Of a stretch of 64,000 nt of DNA, positions 1-9,351 are shown piece after piece (the stretch's first letter is position 1; every line of letters begins with the position of its first letter). The notes under the pieces were generated by a model, which made no database searches, was not told the DNA's origin, and saw nothing but the letters and a program-made list of their open reading frames with translations. Position numbers and translations under genes: made by a program. Source of the DNA: Alicyclobacillus tolerans (GTDB taxonomy: Bacteria > Bacillota > Bacilli > Alicyclobacillales > Alicyclobacillaceae); contig NZ_JAJFNK010000001.1 in the NCBI RefSeq assembly GCF_021739485.1, forward strand, positions 366,039-430,038. The letters run 5' to 3'.

Positions 1-809
1 CGATCCCCCAATCGTCCCAATGTTGGCGCACCCACCAAGTTCGCGATTCCGCTTGTGGCCACCACGAGACCCGCAATGGTCGCCAAGTGAGCGCCTGTGT
101 ACAAGGTTTTCGCATAAATGGTCACAATCGGCTCAATACTCATCATGCCGACCTGAATAAAGGTGGACGCCGCAAAAACAGAGAACAGCGGTGCCAATTG
201 CACGATTTCTTCTTTTAAGTTGTTACTCTTTCGAGCAATCGGTTGATGATGCTCATGTACGAAGAACAGGACGATGACGCTTGCAACGATCAGCAACGCA
301 CCCGTACAGAAGAACACGGCGCGAAAGCCAATGGTTTCCGCCAACACGCCGCCGATTAAAGGACCAATCAGATTACCTGCGATCGCGCCCGTTTGAAGGG
401 TCCCGAGAGCCTGGCCAGAATGTTCCTTTGGTGTAATCGAGGATTGAAGAGAGACAGCCATGGAGATGAAGCCAGAAAAGACGCCGTTAAAGAGACGAAG
501 TAACAGCAGTTGCCATACCGCTCCCACAGCACCCATTAAAGCAGTGACCACTCCCATTCCTAAACCCGCACGGAGAAGCATGATTTTGCGCCCGTGTTTG
601 TCTGCAAAAGCCCCCCAAATGGGTTGGAAAAAGACCGATGTTACAAATTGGGCGGCGAACACGTACCCTGACCATCTTTCATTCGCCTGTATATTTTGTA
701 TGCCAAGCTTGTCGATATAGAGCGGAAGAAACGGGATGACTAGACTTGTGCCCGCCGTTACCGCGAAATTGCATGCCCACAAGATCCAAAGTGTGCGCTT
801 CCAGTTCAT
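1..809 (-). CDS. MFS drug-efflux-type transporter (C-terminus beyond window)
   Basis: The minus-strand frame opens with ATG at 807-809 and stays open to the window edge, so about 269 residues are visible and the C-terminus is missing. It reads as a major facilitator: an N-terminal hydrophobic helix (MNWKRTLWILWACNFAVTAG), then motif A after TM2 (GAFADKHGRK), the feature of drug:H+ antiporters, and further regularly spaced helices. A basic/polar central loop (EHHQPIARKSNN) separates the two halves. A weak GGGAG lies 12 nt before the start. It is divergent from the MFS gene at 1106. By family knowledge it would export a drug or metabolite across the plasma membrane; the substrate cannot be told. 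Confidence 0.8.
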   Translation of the reverse strand, partial: MNWKRTLWILWACNFAVTAGTSLVIPFLPLYIDKLGIQNIQANERWSGYVFAAQFVTSVFFQPIWGAFADKHGRKIMLLRAGLGMGVVTALMGAVGAVWQLLLLRLFNGVFSGFISMAVSLQSSITPKEHSGQALGTLQTGAIAGNLIGPLIGGVLAETIGFRAVFFCTGALLIVASVIVLFFVHEHHQPIARKSNNLKEEIVQLAPLFSVFAASTFIQVGMMSIEPIVTIYAKTLYTGAHLATIAGLVVATSGIANLVGAPTLGRLGD

Positions 810-1105
810 ATCACAATTCGACTCCCGGATGTGATTCGCCGCTGTCATCAGTGAGCGTTCAAGTTGATATGTCAGATTGAAACCCGTACCGTAAATCGGA
901 ACAAATCTATAATCCTAATCCTTATGTCCGCGTTGTGGCGACAGATCGCGCATCGCCTTTTGCAGTTTATTCCTTGTCTGCTTGTTATGCAAGGGGACCG
1001 CGGACAGCGGATTACAGAACCCGAAAGTGGATTGCACAACCATGTATAATCAATCGAGTTAAGATACTTTTACAGACAGAGAAAGCAGCAAGGAGTGAAG
1101 TGTTT

Positions 1106-2305
1106 GTGGAGGATGTCAAAGTCGCTGTACAGGGCCATCATTCCCTTTCGAACAAGTTGGTTTTGGTCCTCGCGATAACCGCTGGCATGGTGGTTGCGAA
1201 TATTTACTACAATCAACCTCTTCTAGCGGACATCGGCAGAGGGTTTCACGTAGAGGTTCGCCAACTCGGCATCATATCGATGTTAACGCAATTGGGTTAT
1301 GCAGTAGGCATGTTTTTATTTGTTCCATTAGGAGACATGCGGGAAAGGCGACGTTTAATTGTCACGACGCTGGCATTTGTGACGTTGTCTTTGCTGGCAA
1401 CGACTTTCTCCCAGAGCGTGCTCTGGTTGGCTGTAGCGAGTTTCGCGGTTGGCGTTACCTCTGTCGTTCCGCAGATGGTTGTTCCCCTAGCTGCCAATCT
1501 AGCTCCTGCCGAAGAGCGCGGGCGTGTGGTGGGCATCGTGATGAGCGGTTTGCTGGTGGGTATCCTCCTGGCCCGAACAGTCAGCGGTTTCATCGGAGGC
1601 GTATTCGGGTGGCGGGTGATGTATGGTCTGGCGAGTGTCCTGATGCTGGTGTTGGCCGTTTCTCTTCGGGTTCTGCTGCCGAACAGCTATCCACAATCGC
1701 CCCTTACGTACCGTTCGTTGTTTCCGTCCCTGGGCCGGCTCATCCGTACTGAACCTGTTCTCCGCGAGGCGGCTTTGATGGGGAGTATGCAGTTTGGAGC
1801 CTTCAGTGTGTTCTGGACGACCCTGGTGTTCTTTCTTGAGCGCCCGCCTTATCATTTCGGGAGTGAGGTCGCCGGGCTGTTTGGTTTGGTCGGTGTTGCT
1901 GGCGCCATGATTGCCCCTGTTGCAGGGCGCATCTCCGATCGAAAGAGTCCAGCTCTGGTGACTGGTGTTGGGGCCATCGTGACGTTTTTTTCATTTCTGG
2001 TCTTTTGGCTGTGGGGCCATAGCCTTTGGGGATTGATTATGGGTGTCATTTTGCTTGACCTTGGGGTGCAGTCTTCACAAATTTCCAATCAAGCGCGGAT
2101 CTACAGTTTGAGACCCGATGCGCGAAATCGCATCAATACGATTTACATGGTCACTTACTTTATTGGGGGTGCAATCGGATCGTCGGTTGGCGCCAATGCA
2201 TGGGCGATATGGGGTTGGAATGGGGTGTGTGCCTCAGGTGCCATCATGGTCCTGATTGGCATCGCTGTCTGGACCCTTGGACGCATTCGTAGAGTAACGA
2301 ATTAG
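1106..2305 (+). CDS. MFS transporter, YnfM/arabinose-efflux-like
   Basis: A 399-residue, 12-helix major facilitator. The segment VANIYYNQPLLADIG near residue 25 is typical of YnfM-like exporters, and GDMRERRRL after TM2 fits motif A. I place the start at GTG 1106 because AAGGAG (1090-1095) is 10 nt upstream. GTG 1100 is only 4 nt from it, and the longer frame back to 935 has no ribosome site and an unlike-protein N-terminus. It is divergent from the other MFS gene, and the two may share the 300-bp intergenic region. A TATAAT lies at 1045-1050 without a clear -35. Likely a proton-driven exporter in the plasma membrane; substrate unknown. Confidence 0.82.
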   Translation: MEDVKVAVQGHHSLSNKLVLVLAITAGMVVANIYYNQPLLADIGRGFHVEVRQLGIISMLTQLGYAVGMFLFVPLGDMRERRRLIVTTLAFVTLSLLATTFSQSVLWLAVASFAVGVTSVVPQMVVPLAANLAPAEERGRVVGIVMSGLLVGILLARTVSGFIGGVFGWRVMYGLASVLMLVLAVSLRVLLPNSYPQSPLTYRSLFPSLGRLIRTEPVLREAALMGSMQFGAFSVFWTTLVFFLERPPYHFGSEVAGLFGLVGVAGAMIAPVAGRISDRKSPALVTGVGAIVTFFSFLVFWLWGHSLWGLIMGVILLDLGVQSSQISNQARIYSLRPDARNRINTIYMVTYFIGGAIGSSVGANAWAIWGWNGVCASGAIMVLIGIAVWTLGRIRRVTN

Positions 2306-2353
2306 ACCGTCCTCTGGGAGACTCCGAACGGGCTGCCCCATAGGGTACAACTT

Positions 2354-4081
2354 ATGAGGTCAATTCAAGACCAACGCCATGCTCGTTTATTGCTGGAATA
2401 CATAGGTCTTGGCAATCTAGGAAACCCTCATGAGCGTACTGTCAAGGGGGAGCGAGCCGTTTTGCTATTGAATCCGTTGAATCGAAGGAACTACAAACAC
2501 CGATACACTGACCGACCAAAACCCAAGGTACCGGACTACCGGGATGCGCCGAGGATCACCGGGAATTTGCGTCATACGTTGAAGTATATCCGGGAAACTG
2601 CAGGCCAAAGCGATGACTTTGTGGTCCGCAGAACGGTTGTCAAAGAACTGGAATCCGTCATTGTCTATTATCAGACGGTGGCCGACCAGAGGCAGGTCGA
2701 AACCGTGATGCAGGCGCTGCAGGACCACCAGTACCCTCGTCTGTCCGTCAAGGAACTGCCCTTTTATTTGATGAGAAGAGTCATCCCGATTGGAAACGCC
2801 ATCTTCATGGACAATCTGTGGGAGATTCGAGAGGCTCTGTCTCGCGGTGTACTTGTTTTGTTGATCGACGGCTTGAATGTCGCTGTCACGATGGGCGAAC
2901 GAAAGCTGCCGCACCGCGCGGTGGAGCCGCCACTGCTGGAATCCAGTACGCGCGGTCCCCAAGTCGGTTTTATTGAAAATGTGGACGTGAATGTCGGTAT
3001 GATGCGTTGGGCGCTGACCAGTGATGCGTTGACGGTGAAAGAACTGCAAGTCGGTTATCGGAGCCGAAACCGGGTGGCCGTCTTATACGAACACGACGTC
3101 GCCAACCCGAATCTGGTGGATACCGTCATCAAGAGAATTCAGGCGGTGCACCTGGATAAACTCACCGGGAGCGCAACATTGGAGCAGCGCATCGTGGACA
3201 ATCATTGGACGGTTTTTCCCCTGACACGGGCTACATCGCGGGTCGACAACTGTGTGAAGGAGGTCGGACAAGGAAAAGTATTGATTTTCGTGGATGGAGA
3301 CCCTTCAGCACTTTTGGTGCCTGGGACGGTCATGGACTTTTTTCAGACGATGGAAGACGACCAACACAACTGGATTGAGGCGACCGTCGTACGCTGGTTG
3401 CGCATGATCGCGTTTGTTCTCGCGTTTTATCTGCCAGCACTATATATTGCGTTTGTCGATTTTAATCCCGAACTGATGCCTCAGACGTTGGCGCTGGCGA
3501 TTGCGCAATCCCGAGAAGGAGTGCCGTTCAACGCCGCCACGGAAGTCGTGATCATGCAAGTGGTCATGGAGATTATTCGCGAAGCCGCCCTTCGAATGCC
3601 GAAGGTAATGGGGCAGACCATTGGCATCGTCGGCGGCTTGGTACTCGGGCAAGCCGCTGTGGAAGCCGGGCTTGTGAGCAACATTTTGATTGTGATCATT
3701 GCTCTGACTGCCGTATCCATCTTCGTCCTTCCGAGCTACGAATTTTCCACAACTTTGCGGCTTTTAATGTGGACGAACATCTTGGGTGCCTGCATATTTG
3801 GATTCTACGGAATCATGTTGGTCGTCATTGTGATCATGTTTCACGCCGCTTCTCTAAAGTCATTCGGAATTTCATATCTGGAACCGCTGTCTGGGGAGCA
3901 CTGGAGAGATTTCTTTCTCGATGGCATTCTACGTATCCCCCTCCCCATGCTCGACAAGCGAGCGGCACACTATCACGACCAGGATGTTACGCGGGATGCC
4001 GATTATACGGACCCCGTGCAGCATCCGATGCTCGAAGTGCCACGCGGTCCGAAATTTCCGCGCAAGCGGAGGCAAACATGA
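2354..4081 (+). CDS. Spore germination receptor A subunit (GerA/GerKA family)
   Basis: A 575-residue GerA-family protein. It has a soluble N-terminal part (about 1-335), then membrane helices from about residue 340. The family signature starts near residue 383: REGVPFNAATEVVIMQ, followed by MEIIREAALRMP and GGLVLGQAAVEAGLVS. GerA subunits sit in the spore inner membrane, where with GerB and GerC they sense nutrients. Its TGA overlaps the ATG of the gerC-type gene (ATGA), so the three downstream frames are translationally coupled in the order A-C-B. The basic N-terminal 70 residues are longer than in many relatives. The start has only a weak AGGG upstream. The germinant cannot be inferred. Confidence 0.92.
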   Translation: MRSIQDQRHARLLLEYIGLGNLGNPHERTVKGERAVLLLNPLNRRNYKHRYTDRPKPKVPDYRDAPRITGNLRHTLKYIRETAGQSDDFVVRRTVVKELESVIVYYQTVADQRQVETVMQALQDHQYPRLSVKELPFYLMRRVIPIGNAIFMDNLWEIREALSRGVLVLLIDGLNVAVTMGERKLPHRAVEPPLLESSTRGPQVGFIENVDVNVGMMRWALTSDALTVKELQVGYRSRNRVAVLYEHDVANPNLVDTVIKRIQAVHLDKLTGSATLEQRIVDNHWTVFPLTRATSRVDNCVKEVGQGKVLIFVDGDPSALLVPGTVMDFFQTMEDDQHNWIEATVVRWLRMIAFVLAFYLPALYIAFVDFNPELMPQTLALAIAQSREGVPFNAATEVVIMQVVMEIIREAALRMPKVMGQTIGIVGGLVLGQAAVEAGLVSNILIVIIALTAVSIFVLPSYEFSTTLRLLMWTNILGACIFGFYGIMLVVIVIMFHAASLKSFGISYLEPLSGEHWRDFFLDGILRIPLPMLDKRAAHYHDQDVTRDADYTDPVQHPMLEVPRGPKFPRKRRQT

Positions 4082-5232
4082 AACCCGTCATCCAACGATC
4101 CGTTGCCATCGCATGCACAGCTTGTTCGCTGTTGTTTTTGCCCGGATGTTGGGATTATAAGGCGATTAATACGCGTTCCCCAGTCGTCGGGTTAGGTATT
4201 GACCCCGCACAACACAATCCAGAGAAAATCCGGGTGACGCTTCAGTTTCCCATTCTGAGCAACAGCGCAGGGGGTCAAACACAGGGCGAAGGTTCGGGGG
4301 AGACATCTGCGCTGCAAGACGTTTCTGTCGAATCCTACTCGTTGTCCGAGGCGTTCAGGAAGATTCAACTGAAAATGGACCGCGAAGTCGATATCGCCGA
4401 ACTGCGCGCTGTCGTGTTGAGTGGACAACTGTCAGATAAGGCGTTGGACAGCGCAATTGCGCAACTCATGCGCACGCCAAAGATTAACCGGCTGGCCTAT
4501 ATTCTCATGACACCAGACAGCGCCCAAAAAATCTTGGCTACACAAGGAACTAAGGCAGTTCCATTGGATTTTGTCGAAAACGCGTTCAAGGTCAGACAAC
4601 AGGGTTTTACCATGTATCGGGAATTGTGGCAATACTGGCGTGACACCACACAACTCGGTGTTGTACCGGTTACACCTATCATAAGGACAGAAGGGACCGG
4701 AGACGGCGGTCAGAAGACACTCGCCTTTGATGGAGTAGAGGTATACCGGAACAATAAACCGGCTTTTGCATTAAGCAAGGAGGAAACGTTGTACGTAAAT
4801 TTTTTGATGGGAAAAGTTCGCGACATGTCGTTCAATATTCCAATTGGGCAGGGGGTGATGTCTTTAACGGATTTACGCGCTAAAAGTCACGTTCGCTGTA
4901 TCGACAAGGGTACCCACCTTGTACTTGTTGACCACGTGCAGGTCTCTGGCACTCTGGCTAAGATTGCGGACTCCTCACCGAAGCCCCTGCCGCCGACCAG
5001 CGTAACTGAGCTTCAAACGAAGGTATCGAAATACCTCACGCAACAGCTCACGAGTACGCTCGAAAAACTGCAGCAGCAACAGACCGATGTGGTTGGATTC
5101 GGCAGGAGCTACCTTCAGGCGCATCCAGAAGAGGAAACGCGGTTAGAACAGCAGTGGAGCAGCATGTTCCAACATGCCAAGTTGGACATTAAAGTGAATG
5201 CCAGAATTACGAGTAAGGGGATGTTGATTTAG
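4078..5232 (+). CDS. Spore germination lipoprotein, Ger(x)C family
   Basis: A 384-residue protein starting at ATG 4078, which overlaps the stop of the gerA-type gene. Residues 1-26 form a lipoprotein signal peptide ending in a lipobox (LLFLPGC) followed by WDYKAI, the standard start of Ger(x)C proteins. The body carries family features such as VVGLGIDP and the C-terminal GFGRSYLQAHPEE segment. The protein is expected to be lipid-anchored on the outer face of the spore inner membrane as the C subunit of the germinant receptor. Its TAG shares one base with the GTG of the gerB-type gene. A long reading frame extends upstream inside gerA but is an overlap artefact. Confidence 0.92.
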   Translation: MKPVIQRSVAIACTACSLLFLPGCWDYKAINTRSPVVGLGIDPAQHNPEKIRVTLQFPILSNSAGGQTQGEGSGETSALQDVSVESYSLSEAFRKIQLKMDREVDIAELRAVVLSGQLSDKALDSAIAQLMRTPKINRLAYILMTPDSAQKILATQGTKAVPLDFVENAFKVRQQGFTMYRELWQYWRDTTQLGVVPVTPIIRTEGTGDGGQKTLAFDGVEVYRNNKPAFALSKEETLYVNFLMGKVRDMSFNIPIGQGVMSLTDLRAKSHVRCIDKGTHLVLVDHVQVSGTLAKIADSSPKPLPPTSVTELQTKVSKYLTQQLTSTLEKLQQQQTDVVGFGRSYLQAHPEEETRLEQQWSSMFQHAKLDIKVNARITSKGMLI

Positions 5233-6335
5233 TGTATAAACTATCCATGTATCAAGTGGTCTGTGTTGTATCCACCAGTGTTCTTCCTCTGCTGTTTTGG
5301 ATTTACCCTCGGTATGCAGCTTTTTACGGCGGCATTGATGGACAATGGGCAATCTTGGGTGCCTGTCTTTTCGGGTTGGTCAGTGCGTTCATTCACGGTC
5401 TGCTTACGACGAACCTCCGCACCCAGTCCGGTGAGGAAATGCTCACTTTGGTGTTTGGAAAATGGATGGGAAAGAGCGTGGGACTCTCGTTTGTTCCAGG
5501 GTACCTCCTGTTTATAGCCGTCAGCCTCTATTCGTTTTCGGTCACCGTTAAAGGGATACTGTCCAATACGCCTCGTTTAGCGACAGCCGGCGCACTTGCA
5601 CTCGTGGCAGTGGTTGGGGCGCTGTACGGCATCGAAACCATTGCACGCGTGTCCTCCATTGCATTCCCGGTCGTCATGCTGATTCTTAGTGTGTCTTTTT
5701 TTCTGGCATTTTTTCGGGGGACATGGACAGGCGTTTTTCCGCATCCAGTCAGTTTATCCCGGTCAATTTCCGTGGCGGGATTGCTGTTGCCCATGTTTTT
5801 TGGCATAAACTTTTACCTGATGGTGAACCCGTATTTTGACCATCGAAAGCAAAACGCGATTTGGCTCCCCGTGTTAGCGGTTGGCTTGGGTTGTCTTTAC
5901 GTGATGGGAGTGTTCTTGGTCAGCATTCGAGTCGTCGGGTACGAAGGGTTGCGGGTTTTGGTACACCCCGTTGACTTTGTGTTGCAATTGGTGCAGGTCC
6001 AGGGCTTTATCATCCAGCGCTTTGGCGTCTCTCTGATCTTTGTCGCAACGATGTTTCAAGCGGTGTTCTATGCCAGCCACTTATGGGGACTATCGGAATT
6101 ATCCAGACAAATTCTCCAGTTGAACCAATCAAGTGACAAATGGTTTACCATTGGATACGCGGTGTTTGTTCTCGCTATTTTTGAACTCATTCCGAATCAA
6201 GAAGTGGGCGACTGGATTGTGATTCATATTTTGGTACCCCTGAGTTGGCTGTACCTGATCGTGGAGCCTACGGTCAAACTGATGGTATTTTACATACGGC
6301 GCAGGCAGTTGCCGTCGGCCGCAACTGAGTTTTAA
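5232..6335 (+). CDS. Spore germination receptor B subunit (GerB, amino-acid permease-like)
   Basis: A 367-residue, roughly ten-helix protein of the GerAB/ArcD/ProY family of APC-type permeases, expected to form the ligand-sensing B subunit in the spore inner membrane. Recognisable family segments are SGEEMLTLVFGKWMGK and a PMFFGINFYLMVNPYF stretch. The start is GTG 5232, overlapping the previous stop (TAGTG), with AAGGGG 11 nt upstream. A downstream ATG at 5247 is too far from that site. It closes the A-C-B operon, an order different from the second ger operon at 12.6-16.9 kb. No clear terminator follows before the convergent small gene. Confidence 0.9.
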   Translation: MYKLSMYQVVCVVSTSVLPLLFWIYPRYAAFYGGIDGQWAILGACLFGLVSAFIHGLLTTNLRTQSGEEMLTLVFGKWMGKSVGLSFVPGYLLFIAVSLYSFSVTVKGILSNTPRLATAGALALVAVVGALYGIETIARVSSIAFPVVMLILSVSFFLAFFRGTWTGVFPHPVSLSRSISVAGLLLPMFFGINFYLMVNPYFDHRKQNAIWLPVLAVGLGCLYVMGVFLVSIRVVGYEGLRVLVHPVDFVLQLVQVQGFIIQRFGVSLIFVATMFQAVFYASHLWGLSELSRQILQLNQSSDKWFTIGYAVFVLAIFELIPNQEVGDWIVIHILVPLSWLYLIVEPTVKLMVFYIRRRQLPSAATEF

Positions 6336-6414
6336 GAAATGGGGAGATGGGATGTGGAACTGCAATTCAAGCGGAGAATAACATGAAGTCCATGAATGGA
6401 TTGACGGGCCTTTT

Positions 6415-6603
6415 TTAAACCCGCTTGGTTTGCGTCCCGGCATTGGGCGAACCTTCCTTGGCCTTTTTCGACGCAATTCGGGCGTTAATTGTCAAACCCA
6501 TTGCAACCATAACTGCGCCTACAGCAATAATCCACTGTCCGGCTGGCATCAGAAAAGTCGTCGCGTACAAACCTGCTTTCTTGTCATTGGTTGGATTGTC
6601 CAC
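6415..6603 (-). CDS. Small membrane protein of unknown function
   Basis: A 62-residue protein with one clear membrane helix (about residues 14-38, GQWIIAVGAVMVAMGLTINA) and a charged C-terminal tail rich in K. The GTG start at 6601-6603 is supported by GAGGTGAT nine bases upstream on the minus strand. It lies between the end of the first ger operon, which it faces, and another minus-strand membrane-protein gene. I do not recognise the family. The good ribosome site and sensible membrane topology are the reasons for calling it real. Confidence 0.6.
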   Translation of the reverse strand: MDNPTNDKKAGLYATTFLMPAGQWIIAVGAVMVAMGLTINARIASKKAKEGSPNAGTQTKRV

Positions 6604-6714
6604 GTACGATCACCTCAATGATAGTTAATTCGAAAATAGGGTGTTTTTTCACGGCTAAAGGGAGATTTGAAGGGGACTTCATGGAATCAAAACTTGGCAG
6701 AACACGGGCTTTCG

Positions 6715-7995
6715 TCAAGCGCGGCCGTCCGCTGGCACATTCGCGCCTGTCTCGTTGTCGACCGACAGCGTAGCGATGCCAAACGCAAAGTTGTCCGACA
6801 GGGTTCGTTCCACACTTAGGGCGAGTGAATCGGTGCAATCTACCACTAGCACAACCTCAGTGTTCGAAGTCGTCGCTTTCCGGACGGTGCGTCGTCTCCA
6901 AATCAGCTTTGCCATCCACCCCAGCAAGCCGCCTGCGACAAAACCAATCAATCCCCACAAAACAGGACCCCAAGCCAGGACGTAGCCGTAAATGACCCCC
7001 AGCGCACTCAGCAATGCTGCCAGCAATGCGATTCCATCCAACGTGCTTTGTCCGTCCGAGGTGTGAAGCGAGTCGTAAGTGCGCGAACTGGCCGGGGTCC
7101 GGTGCAAGGGAATTGCGTAGATGTCACTCCGGTGAATCCCTAAGTCTTCAAGGCCAATCAGGGCTTTCTCCAAGTAAATGGTATGGTCAAAGGTGGCTAC
7201 CACTTTCACCCTTTTCACCTTCTGCATGCCTCCTGCTGTGCGGAAACTCAGTGTCTGAAGATTCGTTTGATACTGCTCACGGAGAAACTTGGACTGTTCT
7301 TTTTCAAACAACCGATTGTAGTGGACGGTGGTGACGTACGCGTCGTAAAACGCAAAACCATACAAGGACGGAATGAAAAGCAGCCATTCCGGATTCGTCA
7401 TGCGAATGGCTTGGGTAAATTGTCCTGTCATCGTCGCGTGCAAGGCTTGGGGCAGATGAGCCTGATTCGCGAAAACGATATACCAGGTCAAGGCCATTAC
7501 GGAAGAAACCAACTTCCGATTGTAAATCTGGCCGAGTCCAGGAATCAGCAAGGACCACAAAGCCGCCAGCCATGGACTCCTTTTATCCAGGGAGTTAATC
7601 TCAAACGAATTCAGGGTCATGGGCTTGACCGGTGCGTCCTCGCGGTCTGCAAGGTCGTACAGGTTGCTGTTGTGCACGGCGTTTTGATAACTGCCAAAGA
7701 GGGTGTACACAAACACGGGAACGTACAGAACAATCCAGTGATTGTCCAGGACCTGTTTGGCCTTGTCGAATTGCCCGGTGAACGAATAGACAATCGCGGT
7801 ATTGAGGTGTGACTTGGTGTTAATGAACACTTCCCATCCGATAAGCAGCCAACCGGTGATGAATTTTCCACCTAAGACGTGGCCGTATCCGGGGAGGAAA
7901 AACGACCAACACCACGGGACCCAGGGATTCATCCGGTGCGGCAGGTTCACGCCAAATATTCCAATAGAAGCGCGATCGCGACGTATCCGGTTCAA
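6715..7995 (-). CDS. Multi-pass membrane protein with duplicated TM2-like motif
   Basis: About 426 residues. Two similar segments, NPWVPWCWSFFLPGYGHV near the start and SPWLAALWSLLIPGLGQI about 130 residues later, look like an internal duplication. The P-G-x-G-x turn between helices resembles TM2-type and DUF5683-like membrane domains. The C-terminal part has a soluble stretch and a glycine-rich double helix hairpin (ALGVIYGYVLAWGPVLW). I prefer the TTG at 7993-7995, preceded by AAAGGGTGG. The frame extends to a TTG at 8076 with a poor ribosome site. It lies on the strand opposite the ger operon, between two other membrane genes. Function unknown. Confidence 0.65.
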   Translation of the reverse strand: MNRIRRDRASIGIFGVNLPHRMNPWVPWCWSFFLPGYGHVLGGKFITGWLLIGWEVFINTKSHLNTAIVYSFTGQFDKAKQVLDNHWIVLYVPVFVYTLFGSYQNAVHNSNLYDLADREDAPVKPMTLNSFEINSLDKRSPWLAALWSLLIPGLGQIYNRKLVSSVMALTWYIVFANQAHLPQALHATMTGQFTQAIRMTNPEWLLFIPSLYGFAFYDAYVTTVHYNRLFEKEQSKFLREQYQTNLQTLSFRTAGGMQKVKRVKVVATFDHTIYLEKALIGLEDLGIHRSDIYAIPLHRTPASSRTYDSLHTSDGQSTLDGIALLAALLSALGVIYGYVLAWGPVLWGLIGFVAGGLLGWMAKLIWRRRTVRKATTSNTEVVLVVDCTDSLALSVERTLSDNFAFGIATLSVDNETGANVPADGRA

Positions 7996-8180
7996 CTTGG
8001 GAAGCCACCCTTTCGGTTTCTGTTCCTCAGGACACCAGCCTATATATGTACATATATTCCATATAATACCATTCAATTGCGGATTTCATACCTGCCTTGG
8101 TATCGACGCGGTCAACTAGAGGTGTTTGACTTCCCATCGGCCCGGCAGGCCATTTTGCCGATTCGTGTGTCTCGTCCAAA

Positions 8181-8729
8181 CTATTCCAACTCAGCGAATC
8201 TGTGTCGTCGGCTGACCCAGTGCGCTGCGAGAAAGATGCATCCGTATACGGGAAAAGAGTAGATGTAAGGCCAGTGGAGCGGTTGATAAATGCCTGTTTT
8301 GTGCATCAGAGGCTCCATCGCAAATGCGTTGAACGCGCCGAAAAGAACGGCCTTCCAATACGGAGAAGCCTGGGGCTTCCACTGCAGCAACGCGAGGGCT
8401 TCGACTACAATCGCCGCCTCCCAGGGAATGAAGGGGGGCAGAACGGGGATGAGTTTGTAAGGGTAGTACCAGAGACCATAGCTGTTTCCGATAAAGTCCA
8501 ACCAGGCGCTGACCAATAGAACGATGAGGCCGGTGTATGCCAGCCGGTCCGTGCTGTCGCGCTTGTGGAAGAGGCCCCAAAGCATGAGAGGAACAACTAA
8601 AAGTGCAACTTCAAACCACCACACCCCGCGAAAGAGAATGTGTTGCTTCCAGAGGACCAAGTATTGCCGGTTCGCCTCAACGCATTGGTCCACAATTTTT
8701 TGCACTTGTTGACCAAGGGGGATCAACAC
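8181..8729 (-). CDS. CBO0543-like membrane protein
   Basis: A 182-residue protein with five or six predicted helices. It carries the features I associate with the CBO0543 family of spore-former membrane proteins: WWFEVALLVVPLMLW, the LDFIGNSYGLWYYP motif, P-rich turns (PVLPPFIPWE), an EPLMHKTGIYQ segment and a WPYIYSFPVY end. Its function is not known. GTG start with AAGGTG 5-6 nt upstream. It is the first of three minus-strand membrane genes transcribed toward the first ger operon. Family assignment is from memory and moderately sure. Confidence 0.7.
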   Translation of the reverse strand: MLIPLGQQVQKIVDQCVEANRQYLVLWKQHILFRGVWWFEVALLVVPLMLWGLFHKRDSTDRLAYTGLIVLLVSAWLDFIGNSYGLWYYPYKLIPVLPPFIPWEAAIVVEALALLQWKPQASPYWKAVLFGAFNAFAMEPLMHKTGIYQPLHWPYIYSFPVYGCIFLAAHWVSRRHRFAELE

Positions 8730-9351
8730 ATTGCACCTTCTTTACATCCTCTTAGGTGGTAAAAACGGCTGCAATCGGCCGATAATAACGGCTTTAGGAT
8801 ACCCGTGATTCAGTAATTTATTACATAAAATGGATATCAAAGCGGGTCGCGGTTTACTGTGTCAACGCCCGTTTACCCTCTGCTGGAAATACATTGTATT
8901 GAGTTCCTGGTCACATCGTGGTACGATACCAACACAACATTTCCTGTGATGTTGGTGGGGCACTTTTGGTTTTAACCGATGCATATGAATAGGGAGTTCG
9001 AATTCCGGACGATGAGCACATGCCTCCGTTGAAGAGGACTTGCAAACCGTGCGTAAGGACACCCACCTGCGAGAGCAGGTTCAAAACCGTGGGCCTCACG
9101 GCAAAACGGGAAATGGTTGTTGTTTTTAACAACCCCCCGAGTACGTCAACGTTTTCACGAGCCTCAAGAGTCTTCAAAAGCGTTTTAAAACCCAGTTTTT
9201 AAACCACACTTAACAACCCTGCGTTTGTGGTGTTTTCCGCATGTAGGAGTTCAGTTCCGTTCATACCAAGCGGGGTATAAATGGTGTACAAGCTTCATAT
9301 AGTGAACCGTGGTTTGCCACACAGTGCTGTGGGAAAGGCGGTTTACCGATT
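8730..9351. other. Long intergenic region, no gene recognised
   Basis: Over 600 bp between divergent genes. Open frames of about 60 codons exist (for example 9020-9202) but none has both a ribosome site and plausible composition. The region is AT-richer around 8800-8850 and 9120-9220 and should hold promoters for both flanking genes. I see no RNA motif I can name. Confidence 0.4.
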
